33,152 nt of DNA, from positions 1 to 33,152 of the forward strand of contig JAFZQZ010000111.1 of NCBI GenBank assembly GCA_017620135.1. Reading direction: 5' to 3'. The stretch's first letter is position 1. Each line of letters starts with the position of its first letter. The stretch is from Bacillota bacterium (GTDB lineage Bacteria > Bacillota > Clostridia > Lachnospirales > Bianqueaceae). The position numbers and the translations under genes were made by a program. Shown here one piece after another: positions 1 through 6,917 of this stretch. The notes beneath the pieces are model-generated. The model had not been told where the DNA came from, ran no database searches, and worked only from the letters and a program-made list of their open reading frames with translations.

Positions 1-44
1 AGTTTTTCCAGCATGGCAAGGCTGGCTTCATAGTTTAAACTCAT
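1..44 (-). CDS. 5' end of an unidentified gene (cut by window edge)
   Basis: Only the first 14 codons are inside the window. They read MSLNYEASLAMLEK and start from an ATG at 44-42. A GAGGAG ribosome site lies about 10 nt upstream, inside the end of ruvX, so the two genes overlap by 17 nt in different frames. A second ATG at 31-29 overlaps the ruvX stop as ATGA but has a worse-placed ribosome site. The amphipathic start recalls short helical proteins such as the exonuclease VII small subunit, but 14 residues cannot support a name. It is probably the next gene of the mtaB-ireB-ruvX operon. Confidence 0.4.
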   Translation of the reverse strand, partial: MSLNYEASLAMLEK

Positions 45-495
45 CGGGTATTAACTCCTCTATTTCTTCTTGGGTATGTTCATCCAGAAATTGCTGCAGA
101 ATGATACGGGCCGCCAGCTGGTCAACGACCTCTTTTCTCTTGTGCCGGTCATGGATACCGGCTTCGATCATGGGTTGTTCGGCTTCCCAGGTGGAGAGCC
201 GTTCATCTTCCATGACCACTTTGACTTTGTAGATATCCCTTTCCAGACGGTGCTGGAAATGCAGGGCTTTTTCCGCACTGGTGCCCATGGTGCCGTCCAG
301 GCGGAGAGGCAGTCCCAGTACGATCAGATGGATATCGTTTTCCTCGCAGATCGCACGGATCCGCCGCACAGTGGTTTTCAGGTTGACTTCATCCGTACGT
401 TTGATCGTCTCCAGCGGCGAAGCCAGAAATCCGGTAGGATCGGACATGGCAACGCCCACTGTCCTGCTTCCGTAGTCGAGGCCTAAGACTCTCAC
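28..495 (-). CDS. ruvX: Holliday junction resolvase-like RuvX/YqgF family nuclease
   Basis: This 155-aa protein has the full length of the RuvX/YqgF family, a cytoplasmic RNase H-fold nuclease. The family is linked to 16S rRNA 5'-end processing and, earlier, to Holliday junction resolution. Visible family motifs are the N-terminal LDYGSRTVGVA (first catalytic Asp), a central LGLPLRLDG, DERLST near residue 98, and a C-terminal DQLAARIILQQFLD carrying the last acidic residue. The start is GTG (495-493) and overlaps the ireB stop as GTGA, which implies translational coupling. The ireB-ruvX pairing is a standard clostridial and bacillar arrangement. Family assignment is secure; the in vivo substrate is from family knowledge only. 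Confidence 0.95.
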   Translation of the reverse strand: MRVLGLDYGSRTVGVAMSDPTGFLASPLETIKRTDEVNLKTTVRRIRAICEENDIHLIVLGLPLRLDGTMGTSAEKALHFQHRLERDIYKVKVVMEDERLSTWEAEQPMIEAGIHDRHKRKEVVDQLAARIILQQFLDEHTQEEIEELIPDEFKL

Positions 496-779
496 GCTTC
501 GTCCCGCTTCTTCTCCAGCTTATGGTATTCCACAAAGGAACGGACCAGCTCTTCGATGATCTCATCACGGTCGATCCGTGCGATCTTTCCTCTGGAGCCG
601 TTATAGCTGGTGATGTAGGTGGGATCCTCAGACATGATATAACCGACCATCTGGTTGACAGGGTTATAGCCCTTTACCTGCAGGGCTTTGTAGACATCGA
701 TCAGTACGTCTCTGACCGATTCCTGCGGTTCAGATACGATCTTAAAATACTGAGTTCCTGACTTTTCCTGTTCGCTCAT
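492..779 (-). CDS. ireB: IreB family regulatory phosphoprotein (DUF965/UPF0297)
   Basis: This 95-aa protein matches the short UPF0297 family across its length, including the central block KALQVKGYNPVNQMVGYIMSEDPTYITS and the basic segment SRGKIARIDRDEIIEELV. In Enterococcus faecalis, IreB is a substrate of the PASTA kinase IreK and affects cephalosporin resistance. That role is known for the homologue and not shown here. The Thr before YFKI near the N-terminus is a plausible phosphosite by position. The start has a strong AAAAGGAGG site, and the stop overlaps the ruvX start. It is the middle gene of mtaB-ireB-ruvX. Confidence 0.95.
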   Translation of the reverse strand: MSEQEKSGTQYFKIVSEPQESVRDVLIDVYKALQVKGYNPVNQMVGYIMSEDPTYITSYNGSRGKIARIDRDEIIEELVRSFVEYHKLEKKRDEA

Positions 780-791
780 GAGAACCTCCTT

Positions 792-2213
792 TTAGATTCC
801 ACGCAGAATTGTGTCCAAACCGGAAGCGTTGTGATTCGCGCTCCGGATGTTTACATAGCCATCGATCCTGACTTTCAGAAGATCACCCTGTCCGGTTCCT
901 TCCGGGATCCTGTCTGCCGGTATGGCTATCCGGACATAGTTGTCGGTCAGACCAGTGAAATATGGCTGGCCACTGGTCACGATCTGCTCCAGCAGGATCG
1001 TTACTTCTTTGCCCTGCATACGCTCCATATAGGCTTTGGACGCCTCTCCGGTCACATGAAGCAGGTCATGCGCTCGGCGCTTCTTGACATCAGCCGGGAT
1101 CTGGTCTTTTCTTTTTCCGGCTGTCGTTCCGTCCATCCTGGAATACGGGAAAATGTGCGCTTCCGCGAACTTCATTTCCCTCACGAAATCCAGCGACGCC
1201 TGATGGTCTTCTTCTGTCTCGCCGGGGAATCCCGCGATGACATCCGTACTGAGAAACGGATCGTCAAACGCTGCCCGTAGCAGTCTGACTGCCTCTCTGA
1301 AGTCATCTGCCGTATAGTGCCGGTTCATCTCTTTCAGGGTGCGGTCACATCCGCTCTGCAGCGACAGATGAAAGTGCGGACAAAGCTTTTTGCTTTTGCT
1401 GATCTCACTGACAAACTCTTTGGTGATCAGCCGCGGCTCCAGCGAGCTCAAACGGATCCTCGCAAGACCGGTGATCCTGTCCAGTTCAAGGATCAGCCTG
1501 GCCAGGTCTTCGCCTACATAGATCCCTTCTTCCGCCATGCGATTATAGTTCTGTTCTTTCCAGTCCAGTCCGTATGAACTGACATGGATACCGGTAAGAA
1601 CAACTTCTTTATATCCTTTCTCTGTTAGGCCTTTTACTTCTTCCACGATCTCGCCGATCGGCCGGCTTTTCAGGGGCCCACGCACATAGGGAATGATGCA
1701 GTAGGAACAGAACTGACGGCATCCATCCTGGATCTTGATGAAGGCGCGGGTATGGTCGGAGGGGGCAACTGGTTCAGTTGCCTGTGACAGGTCTTGGCTT
1801 GAAGCAGATTCTGAAAGTTCGGTATATTCTTCGATGCTTTGCTGTTCCTGTGCCCTTTCGTCAAGCGTCTTGTTGATCAGTTCAACCAAGTTCGGCTTAT
1901 CCTGATTGGAAATGGCCAGGTCGATCACACCTTCTTTGATCAGGCTGTCATCCCGGTCGACATAGCAACCAGCAGCAATCACCAGCGCATCCGGACTGAG
2001 CGCTCTGGCCCGATGGATCATCTGACGGGATTTTCTGGCCGCGATCTGTGTCACGGTACAGGTATTGATGATATATACGTCTGCCTTCTCACGAAAATCG
2101 ACCATGATCCACCCGGCGGCTGTTAATTCTTCAGCCATCCTGGCGGATTCATAGGTATTGACCTTGCACCCCATGGTACATATCGCTGCAGTTCGTTTCA
2201 GTTGATCAGGCAT
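792..2213 (-). CDS. mtaB: tRNA N6-threonylcarbamoyladenosine(37) methylthiotransferase MtaB
   Basis: This 473-aa radical-SAM methylthiotransferase converts t6A37 to ms2t6A37 in tRNAs decoding ANN codons. The N-terminal domain carries the three auxiliary-cluster cysteines in TMGCKVNTYES, NTCTVTQIAARKSR and AAGCYV. The radical-SAM cluster motif CRQFCSYCIIPYVRG lies near residue 165. Downstream are SLQSG and DVIAGFPGET, and the last about 65 residues form a TRAM-like RNA-binding domain. The NTCTVTQIAARKSRQ signature favours MtaB over MiaB or RimO. A polar Ser/Gln/Glu-rich linker at about residues 118-150 separates the first two domains. It is the first gene of the operon, with a promoter at 2271-2299, and ends 12 nt before ireB. 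Confidence 0.95.
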   Translation of the reverse strand: MPDQLKRTAAICTMGCKVNTYESARMAEELTAAGWIMVDFREKADVYIINTCTVTQIAARKSRQMIHRARALSPDALVIAAGCYVDRDDSLIKEGVIDLAISNQDKPNLVELINKTLDERAQEQQSIEEYTELSESASSQDLSQATEPVAPSDHTRAFIKIQDGCRQFCSYCIIPYVRGPLKSRPIGEIVEEVKGLTEKGYKEVVLTGIHVSSYGLDWKEQNYNRMAEEGIYVGEDLARLILELDRITGLARIRLSSLEPRLITKEFVSEISKSKKLCPHFHLSLQSGCDRTLKEMNRHYTADDFREAVRLLRAAFDDPFLSTDVIAGFPGETEEDHQASLDFVREMKFAEAHIFPYSRMDGTTAGKRKDQIPADVKKRRAHDLLHVTGEASKAYMERMQGKEVTILLEQIVTSGQPYFTGLTDNYVRIAIPADRIPEGTGQGDLLKVRIDGYVNIRSANHNASGLDTILRGI

Positions 2214-2270
2214 AGTTCCTCAATATATTATGAATCGGCTTTGAAAATGGACATATAAATTCAATATACT

Positions 2271-2299
2271 ATTATAACCAATATCCCTGAGAAATACAA
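2271..2299 (-). promoter_or_regulatory. Promoter of the mtaB-ireB-ruvX operon
   Basis: On the minus strand a -35 TTGTAT (2299-2294) and a perfect -10 TATAAT (2276-2271) are separated by 17 nt, about 58 nt upstream of the mtaB start. This separates the mtaB operon from the AbiE genes upstream. Confidence 0.75.
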
Positions 2300-2367
2300 G
2301 CTTTTTTCAGGCACTGCTGTGACGGACAGATTTACATGAAGCTATTCTTCTGTTCTTAAGCCATGTG

Positions 2368-3285
2368 CTAATACTTTTCCTTCTTATACTCAAAAATATC
2401 CATATCAGCAATTACAGCTATTCCTTTTTCGATTGCTTCATCATATGAAACATCTTCATATAACAACTTCTTAGTTATATTGTTATAGTCGGCTTCATAG
2501 AATCGACTATCGATAATCTCTTGGAGCATCTTATGGATGTTATGTTCAAGCTGAGCAGATGGATTATTCTTTGACTTCATCCGGTCCTCCCGTACTTTGT
2601 CAATTAAATCATCCAACTCTGGTGTGATTTGAATCTCAGGAAGCAGTTTTGCAATATCATACAGATGTCTTGAATCCCTGTCCTGCATATTCTGGATCCT
2701 ATAATCACATATTGCAAAGACTTTATCAATAAAAGTCCTCTCTAATGATTGAACCTGCATATCGATAATCGCTGCATCAAATGATATCGGAAGCTTTATA
2801 TTTCTATCTTTACAGAATCTGCCAACAAAACTGTTTACCGTATGAACTTCTACCGGATAAACAGCCTGATAAAAGTTTGTCTCTAATATCAGTTCAAGCG
2901 GAATGTCACTAAAGAGTGATTCATATTCAAATACATACTTGTTATAACTATGTCTTGATTCAATATCATCAGGATTTGTAAGAATAAGTCCAAGGTTTTC
3001 TCCTATCTCCATGATGATTCTCTTTGTCTTTTTCTTCTCTGATTCCGTTGGTTTCCGATTCAACGACAGATCTATATCTTCGGAAAATCTGTCTATCAAA
3101 CCGTACACCTTAGATAAGGATGTTCCGCCCTTGAATACAAAGGGAACTTCACTTTTTGATAAATTAAGAAGTATCATCGACTGAATGGTATCTTTTTCTA
3201 TCATCTGTGTTGTCCGGTGTTTTTCAGACGCAACTGTCTCAATGATCTCTTTCCATTGATCATTATAATCACTATACCAGTTCAC
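2368..3285 (-). CDS. abiEii: AbiEii/AbiGii-type nucleotidyltransferase toxin
   Basis: This 305-aa protein belongs to the COG2253 nucleotidyltransferases, the toxin half of type IV AbiE toxin-antitoxin and phage-abortive systems. The nucleotidyltransferase core is visible as KGGTSLSKVYGLIDRFSEDIDLSL, with the GG/S motif at about residues 53-58 and paired Asp at 70-72. The Lys/Glu-rich C-terminal half fits the family's helical domain. Characterised relatives such as MenT transfer nucleotides to tRNA acceptor stems; this is family knowledge. The start is GTG (3285-3283) after a GGAGG 8 nt upstream, and it overlaps the end of the antitoxin gene by 14 nt, so translation is probably coupled. The gene is more AT-rich than the flanking housekeeping genes. 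Confidence 0.85.
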   Translation of the reverse strand: MNWYSDYNDQWKEIIETVASEKHRTTQMIEKDTIQSMILLNLSKSEVPFVFKGGTSLSKVYGLIDRFSEDIDLSLNRKPTESEKKKTKRIIMEIGENLGLILTNPDDIESRHSYNKYVFEYESLFSDIPLELILETNFYQAVYPVEVHTVNSFVGRFCKDRNIKLPISFDAAIIDMQVQSLERTFIDKVFAICDYRIQNMQDRDSRHLYDIAKLLPEIQITPELDDLIDKVREDRMKSKNNPSAQLEHNIHKMLQEIIDSRFYEADYNNITKKLLYEDVSYDEAIEKGIAVIADMDIFEYKKEKY

Positions 3286-3889
3286 CCATCAGTCCTCCGT
3301 CATATATATTCCTATAAACTTTATCTGGATAGAATTTCAGGTATTCCTTGACTATCGAAAAATCAAGTTTTACGGATGTGGTAAATTTTCTTAGCTTGGC
3401 CGTAAGCTCTGATCCGGAAATCTCACTGTATCTGTCAATCACTGACATAAGATCAAGAAATTGTAATGCCGATTTGTTCATATCTGTCACGTCCGTTATT
3501 GGTTTATACACAACTATCGTATTTCCGTCTATCTCCTGTTTTCTCTGCTTCGTAGTCGCTTCATTACTGCATATCTCATAACAGGACGGATTCTGTGTAG
3601 TAAAACCATACATATTGGCAAGTTGTAATCCTGTAATATACCCAGCAGTTTTCCCATCCACAGTCAGGTATTTTTTTTTAATATACTTTTCTACGGAGAT
3701 TCTTCCCTTCGTTCCAAGGATCGTGGTATAAGAAAGATAATATACACCGTTATATAAACGCTCCAATTTTCCTTCATCCACAAGCTTCTTCATCTGCTGC
3801 CTAAGATAGTCCTTTGATTCTCCTGGCAGTTCGCCTAAAAAGATAGGTTCGCCATTTTTAAAGTTATTTATGATATAATCGTAAACCAT
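3272..3889 (-). CDS. abiEi: AbiEi-type antitoxin with N-terminal winged helix (DUF6088-like)
   Basis: This protein of about 205 aa lies directly upstream of and overlaps the AbiEii toxin, the usual antitoxin-toxin order. Residues 1-75 form a winged-helix-like start (YIINNFKNGEPIFLGELPG, LRQQMKKLVDEGKLERLYNGVYYL) typical of AbiEi antitoxins, which bind DNA and autoregulate. The rest is an AbiEi-like core that includes the TVDGKTAGYITGLQLANMYGF segment. I chose the ATG at 3889-3887 because AGAGGA lies 7 nt upstream; an in-frame ATG five codons earlier has no ribosome site. Family assignment rests on motif impression plus gene context. Confidence 0.8.
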   Translation of the reverse strand: MVYDYIINNFKNGEPIFLGELPGESKDYLRQQMKKLVDEGKLERLYNGVYYLSYTTILGTKGRISVEKYIKKKYLTVDGKTAGYITGLQLANMYGFTTQNPSCYEICSNEATTKQRKQEIDGNTIVVYKPITDVTDMNKSALQFLDLMSVIDRYSEISGSELTAKLRKFTTSVKLDFSIVKEYLKFYPDKVYRNIYDGGLMGELV

Positions 3890-3931
3890 AATCAATCCTC
3901 TCATGTTTTTGAAATTTCATATTTCTATTTT

Positions 3932-3960
3932 ATGATATATCAAATACTTTCTTTTTGCAA
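3932..3960 (-). promoter_or_regulatory. Promoter and overlapping palindromic operator of abiE
   Basis: On the minus strand a -35 TTGCAA (3960-3955) and a -10 TATCAT (3937-3932) are 17 nt apart. The -10 lies inside a perfect 10-bp palindrome TGATATATCA (3933-3942), where an autoregulating AbiEi antitoxin could plausibly bind. The operator role is inferred. Confidence 0.5.
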
Positions 3961-4021
3961 GAGAAAAATATAACCTCATCAAAACTCTCAGAAATATGCT
4001 GGTTACAAATATAGAAGCCAT

Positions 4022-4148
4022 TGCCGTGGATTTGTGGACAACTGATCACTCGAGTATGCAAAAGCCGGCAGATCCACCCCTGCGGGCATATCGGCCGGCT
4101 TTTACACACTCTCGTGGCATGATCAGTTGTTCCACAGATCCACAGGCA
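4022..4148. repeat. 127-bp imperfect palindrome with a terminator-like core
   Basis: The two arms are 4022-4069 and 4094-4148. The outermost 13 nt match at 12 of 13 positions (4026-4038 against 4131-4143). CAACTGATCA (4039-4048) pairs perfectly with 4120-4129, and AAAAGCCGGC (4060-4069) pairs perfectly with 4094-4103. The core with its A/T tracts could act as a bidirectional terminator between the nuclease-like gene and abiE. The arms are much longer than a terminator needs and resemble a small palindromic mobile element or a protein-binding site. Confidence 0.75.
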
Positions 4149-4180
4149 CTACTGCTGCTATCCAAAGAATGATTCCGATA

Positions 4181-5005
4181 TTATATAGAGAGAAAACAGG
4201 AGAGAACTTTTCTGACATATTCGCGGGTCAACGGGTGTTTTTTCGTCTCTGCTGTGACGATGAGATTAACACCCAGATAGATCTCGCGAGATGCGTAGTT
4301 ACTGATTTTTGCTGCCGCATTTTTGGCATATTCAGACTCATCCATTAAGCCAAAATGCTCCAGGTAATAGGTCTTCAGTGTCTTCGGGTCAAGGATAACA
4401 AAATCACATACGATAGATCCATATCCCTCTCCGATCCTCATTTCATATCGGAACGGCAGGTCCAGCCTGATCAACTCTTCTGCAATGATCGATTCTGACT
4501 TGGATCGAACAGTGAGATCATCTGAAACGCGATGAATCAGTTGTTGAGGATAATAAGAGGAATTGTCAGGGTATTCTTCCTTTTTCCATTCATCTATTTT
4601 TCTCTGCTTGTCCGTCTGGGAAAAAGACAACATTTCATACAGATATGGATTATCCAGTACTTCTCTTTCTTTGCTCGGACATTTCTCAGGTAAGCCATGA
4701 TATCTGGGATCGAAGGTTTTGAGATATCGTTCAGTGGCTTTAAGTTCTCTTTCTCTGTCAAATAGTCTAGCATGGTAAAGCATCGAGAAAGCATATTTCC
4801 GAGCTTCCGTCAGTTTCGATTTTGGCAGATAGAATCGACTCACATATCCTTCCTTGTCTTTAATCGAAACCATCCATTTTGTGCTTTTTCGATCTTTCTG
4901 AATATGAAGTTGTCCGTCCGGTAAAAGAATGATCTTAGACTTGATTTCTTTTATCTGTTCGATCAGTTCTTTTCTTCTTTCCAAAAGATCTTCATAATAA
5001 ACCAT
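4181..5005 (-). CDS. PD-(D/E)XK nuclease-like protein of unknown role
   Basis: This 274-aa protein has a Lys/Glu-rich, coiled-coil-like N-terminus (residues 5-25). Its middle segment ending in KSKLTEARKYAFSMLYHARLF is of no known function. The C-terminal third has a restriction-nuclease look: RSKSESIIAEELI (Glu171), a strand ending in CDFVILDP (Asp201), YYLEHFGLMDE (Glu216-His217), then GVNLIVTAET. This E...D...E-H spacing is typical of PD-(D/E)XK-fold proteins found as orphan genes in Firmicutes. A Lys in the last motif is not evident (EHF), so activity is uncertain. The start has AAGGGG 5 nt upstream. It stands alone between two unusual repeats, next to AbiE, so a defence or mobile-DNA role is possible but inferred. 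Confidence 0.7.
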   Translation of the reverse strand: MVYYEDLLERRKELIEQIKEIKSKIILLPDGQLHIQKDRKSTKWMVSIKDKEGYVSRFYLPKSKLTEARKYAFSMLYHARLFDRERELKATERYLKTFDPRYHGLPEKCPSKEREVLDNPYLYEMLSFSQTDKQRKIDEWKKEEYPDNSSYYPQQLIHRVSDDLTVRSKSESIIAEELIRLDLPFRYEMRIGEGYGSIVCDFVILDPKTLKTYYLEHFGLMDESEYAKNAAAKISNYASREIYLGVNLIVTAETKKHPLTREYVRKVLSCFLSI

Positions 5006-5123
5006 AAAAATCCCCTTTCTTATTTTGTGTGAAGGGGGTACAGGCTGATTGTTTCTTTATATATGATTCATCTTATACTTACGAAGGCTTTTATGCAAGA
5101 TACTTCCCATCTATTTTCAACGT

Positions 5124-5194
5124 GGTTCCTCGCGTTTTTGGACTTTTCACTTTCTGTGGGAGAACCTCCTCACGCAGAGCTTTAGATTACTGCA
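5124..5194 (+). repeat. Structured unit, copy A (inverted partner of 5335-5405)
   Basis: Three blocks are shared with copy B at identical spacing: GGTTCCTCGC (5124-5133), 22 nt, an 18-nt self-complementary block (5156-5173; GTGGGAG...CTCCTCAC), 16 nt, and CTGCA (5190-5194). The spacers differ in sequence. The 18-nt block folds on itself (GTG-GGAG with CTCC-T-CAC), and GCAG at 5174-5177 can pair with CTGC at 5190-5193. It contains ACCTCCT, which is complementary to a Shine-Dalgarno sequence. Function unknown. Confidence 0.7.
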
Positions 5195-5334
5195 CGTGAC
5201 CGTATTCGTTTCCATCGACTCCTCTCAAAATGCTATCTTTTTCTCCTGGTGCTCGAATCATTTGATTTGATTACGAGCAATTTGAGGGATATCGCTCCTT
5301 ACGGGAGGATGTTCATCCTGATGATACGGGCGTT

Positions 5335-5405
5335 TGCAGAACTTTTCTGTCTGGTGTGAGGAGCTTCTCCCACGAAAAGAACAATAGGCGATTATGCGAG
5401 GAACC
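5335..5405 (-). repeat. Structured unit, copy B (inverted partner of 5124-5194)
   Basis: Read on the minus strand, the same three blocks occur: GGTTCCTCGC (5405-5396), 22 nt, the 18-nt block (5373-5356, one mismatch to copy A), 16 nt, and CTGCA (5339-5335). A small hairpin follows the 18-nt block here too, but with different bases (CAGA pairing with TCTG). Conserved spacing with changed but still pairable bases suggests a structured RNA or a bipartite protein site. The two copies can also pair with each other across the intervening 140 nt. Confidence 0.7.
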
Positions 5406-5465
5406 AGCGGCCGGAAAAGCTCATGAGAGGTGGAATAGGAAGGATTGTAAGGGGTAAAAGGGCCT

Positions 5466-5499
5466 AAAAAGAAAACACCGCCGGGCAAAAGTCCGGCGG
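5466..5499 (-). terminator. Rho-independent terminator after aspS
   Basis: On the minus strand a 7-bp GC-only stem (CCGCCGG / CCGGCGG, 5499-5493 with 5484-5478) is followed by a T-rich tract (TGTTTTCTTTTT, 5477-5466). It lies 33 nt after the aspS stop and ends the long housekeeping block. Confidence 0.9.
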
Positions 5500-5531
5500 C
5501 GGGGTCCTATAAAAGGGTTCGAGCTTTGTGA

Positions 5532-6866
5532 TTACGGGGTAAGACGTTTCGGGCTGCGGAACAGGAACATGGCTTCGTTGATGTGAAGGCCGCAGAGCAG
5601 CATCGTCAGACGATCGAGTCCCAAGCCAAATCCGCCGTGAGGCGGGCAGCCGTATTTGAAGAACTCGAGATAGAACTTGACGTCGTCCGCGAGGCCTTTC
5701 TCCTCTGCCTGTTTCCTCAGCACTTCATAGCGATGTTCACGCTGTGCACCGGTGGTGATCTCGGTACCACGCCAGATCAGGTCATAGCCCATCGGCACGC
5801 CGCTTTCATCACGCATGTGGTAGAACGCACGTTTTTCCGCACTGTAATCGGTGACGAACAGGAACTCACTGCCGAAGTGTTTCATGGACCAGTCGTAGCT
5901 CATACGCTCGGCATCGGTGGTCAGGTCGCCTTTTTCGGACTCAGGCACTTCATAGCCATAATCCTCTTTCAGACCAGCGTACAGATCCGCCAGTTTTACG
6001 ATGGGGAACGGTTTATCCGGAACGACTACTTCCACACCGAACTGCTGCGCGATCGCATCACCATACTGTTCTTTTACTTTCGCCAGCGCGTAGGTCAGAA
6101 GACCTTCTTCCATCTTCATGACGTCCATATAGCTGGTGATGTAGGAAAACTCCAGGTCGAAACCGGTAAATTCGGTGGTATGCTTGCTGGTATAGGATTT
6201 CTCCGCACGGAAGACCGGACCCACTTCGAAGATCCGCTCAAATCCGCTGGCCATGGCCATCTGTTTGTAGAACTGCGGGCTCTGGGCCAGATACGCACTG
6301 CGGTCGAAATACTTGACTTCGAATACATCCGAACCGCTTTCGGAAGCAGCCGCGATCAGCTTGGGCGTATGGATCTCCATGAAGCCTCTCTCGAGCAGAT
6401 ATTCGCGCATGGCTGCCGCAAGCACTGTCTGTGCCTTGAAAAGCAGCTGATTCTTTTCGGTACGAAGATCGATCCAGCGATAGTCAAGACGCTCATCGAT
6501 ACCGGAACGCGGGACGCCGGGGCGTTTCTTGGTGGGCGGTATCTCCTCTCTCTGGATCGGGAGCGCTGCCGCCTGCGATTCGATTTTGATCGATGTGGGA
6601 AGGACTTCGATCCCGTTCAGTTTGACATATTCACTCTCGTATGCCACGCCGGTGACGGATACGACGCTGTCCTGTGTGATCTGAGAAAGGACTTCCAGAA
6701 GCTCCGGATGTTTTTCCTTTTCGATGGTCACCTGTACTTTTCCGGTGATGTCTTTCATGACAAGGAAAGCCATCGCTTTCCCGTCACGGAAGTTTTCCAC
6801 GAATCCCTGAAGCAGGATCTCTTTTTCCAGATGTTGCCGGATCTCGCCTAAATATACTCTTTCCAT
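5532..6866 (-). CDS. aspS: Aspartyl-tRNA synthetase, archaeal-type (AspRS2, possibly non-discriminating)
   Basis: This 444-aa class II synthetase charges tRNA-Asp with aspartate. An N-terminal OB-fold (about 1-105) is followed by the catalytic core: GIDERLDYRWIDLRT, motif 2 around FRAEKSYTSKHTTEFTGFDLE, GVEI-like RGTEITTGAQREHR, and motif 3 GGFGLGLDRLTMLL, with the family's KRLTP end. It is far shorter than the usual bacterial AspRS (about 590 aa) because the bacterial GAD insertion is absent, so it is the archaeal or AspRS2 type. Such enzymes often also charge tRNA-Asn, with GatCAB then making Asn-tRNA-Asn. The OB-fold residues used to predict this (Trp/His and Lys/Pro in known enzymes) appear to be Glu and Ser here, so specificity is open. 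It is the last gene of the block, 51 nt after hisS. Confidence 0.9.
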   Translation of the reverse strand: MERVYLGEIRQHLEKEILLQGFVENFRDGKAMAFLVMKDITGKVQVTIEKEKHPELLEVLSQITQDSVVSVTGVAYESEYVKLNGIEVLPTSIKIESQAAALPIQREEIPPTKKRPGVPRSGIDERLDYRWIDLRTEKNQLLFKAQTVLAAAMREYLLERGFMEIHTPKLIAAASESGSDVFEVKYFDRSAYLAQSPQFYKQMAMASGFERIFEVGPVFRAEKSYTSKHTTEFTGFDLEFSYITSYMDVMKMEEGLLTYALAKVKEQYGDAIAQQFGVEVVVPDKPFPIVKLADLYAGLKEDYGYEVPESEKGDLTTDAERMSYDWSMKHFGSEFLFVTDYSAEKRAFYHMRDESGVPMGYDLIWRGTEITTGAQREHRYEVLRKQAEEKGLADDVKFYLEFFKYGCPPHGGFGLGLDRLTMLLCGLHINEAMFLFRSPKRLTP

Positions 6867-6917
6867 TTTCCCTTACCTCTTCACTATTTGAATCGCTTCT
6901 TCCGCAGAGATGACCTG

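Larger units (their letters stand above)
5006..5465. other. Intergenic region without a convincing gene
   Basis: No supported protein gene was found. The one minus-strand ORF (5258-5488) has no ribosome site and runs through the aspS terminator. The region holds the two inverted 71-nt units (listed separately). Between them, on the minus strand, is a further hairpin (GCTCG...CGAGC arms at about 5245-5275) nested in ATCCCTCAAAT / ATTTTGAGAGG arms. The whole stretch could encode one or two structured RNAs. A weak promoter for the nuclease-like gene (TTGCAT / TAAGAT, 17 nt apart) may lie near 5070-5100. Confidence 0.5.

Noticed and set aside
5258-5488. 76-aa ORF downstream of aspS
   Set aside because: No ribosome site, runs through the aspS terminator hairpin and the inverted units; composition not protein-like.
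5583-6851. 422-aa open frame on the plus strand
   Set aside because: Exact antisense shadow of aspS; no ribosome site or protein-like features.
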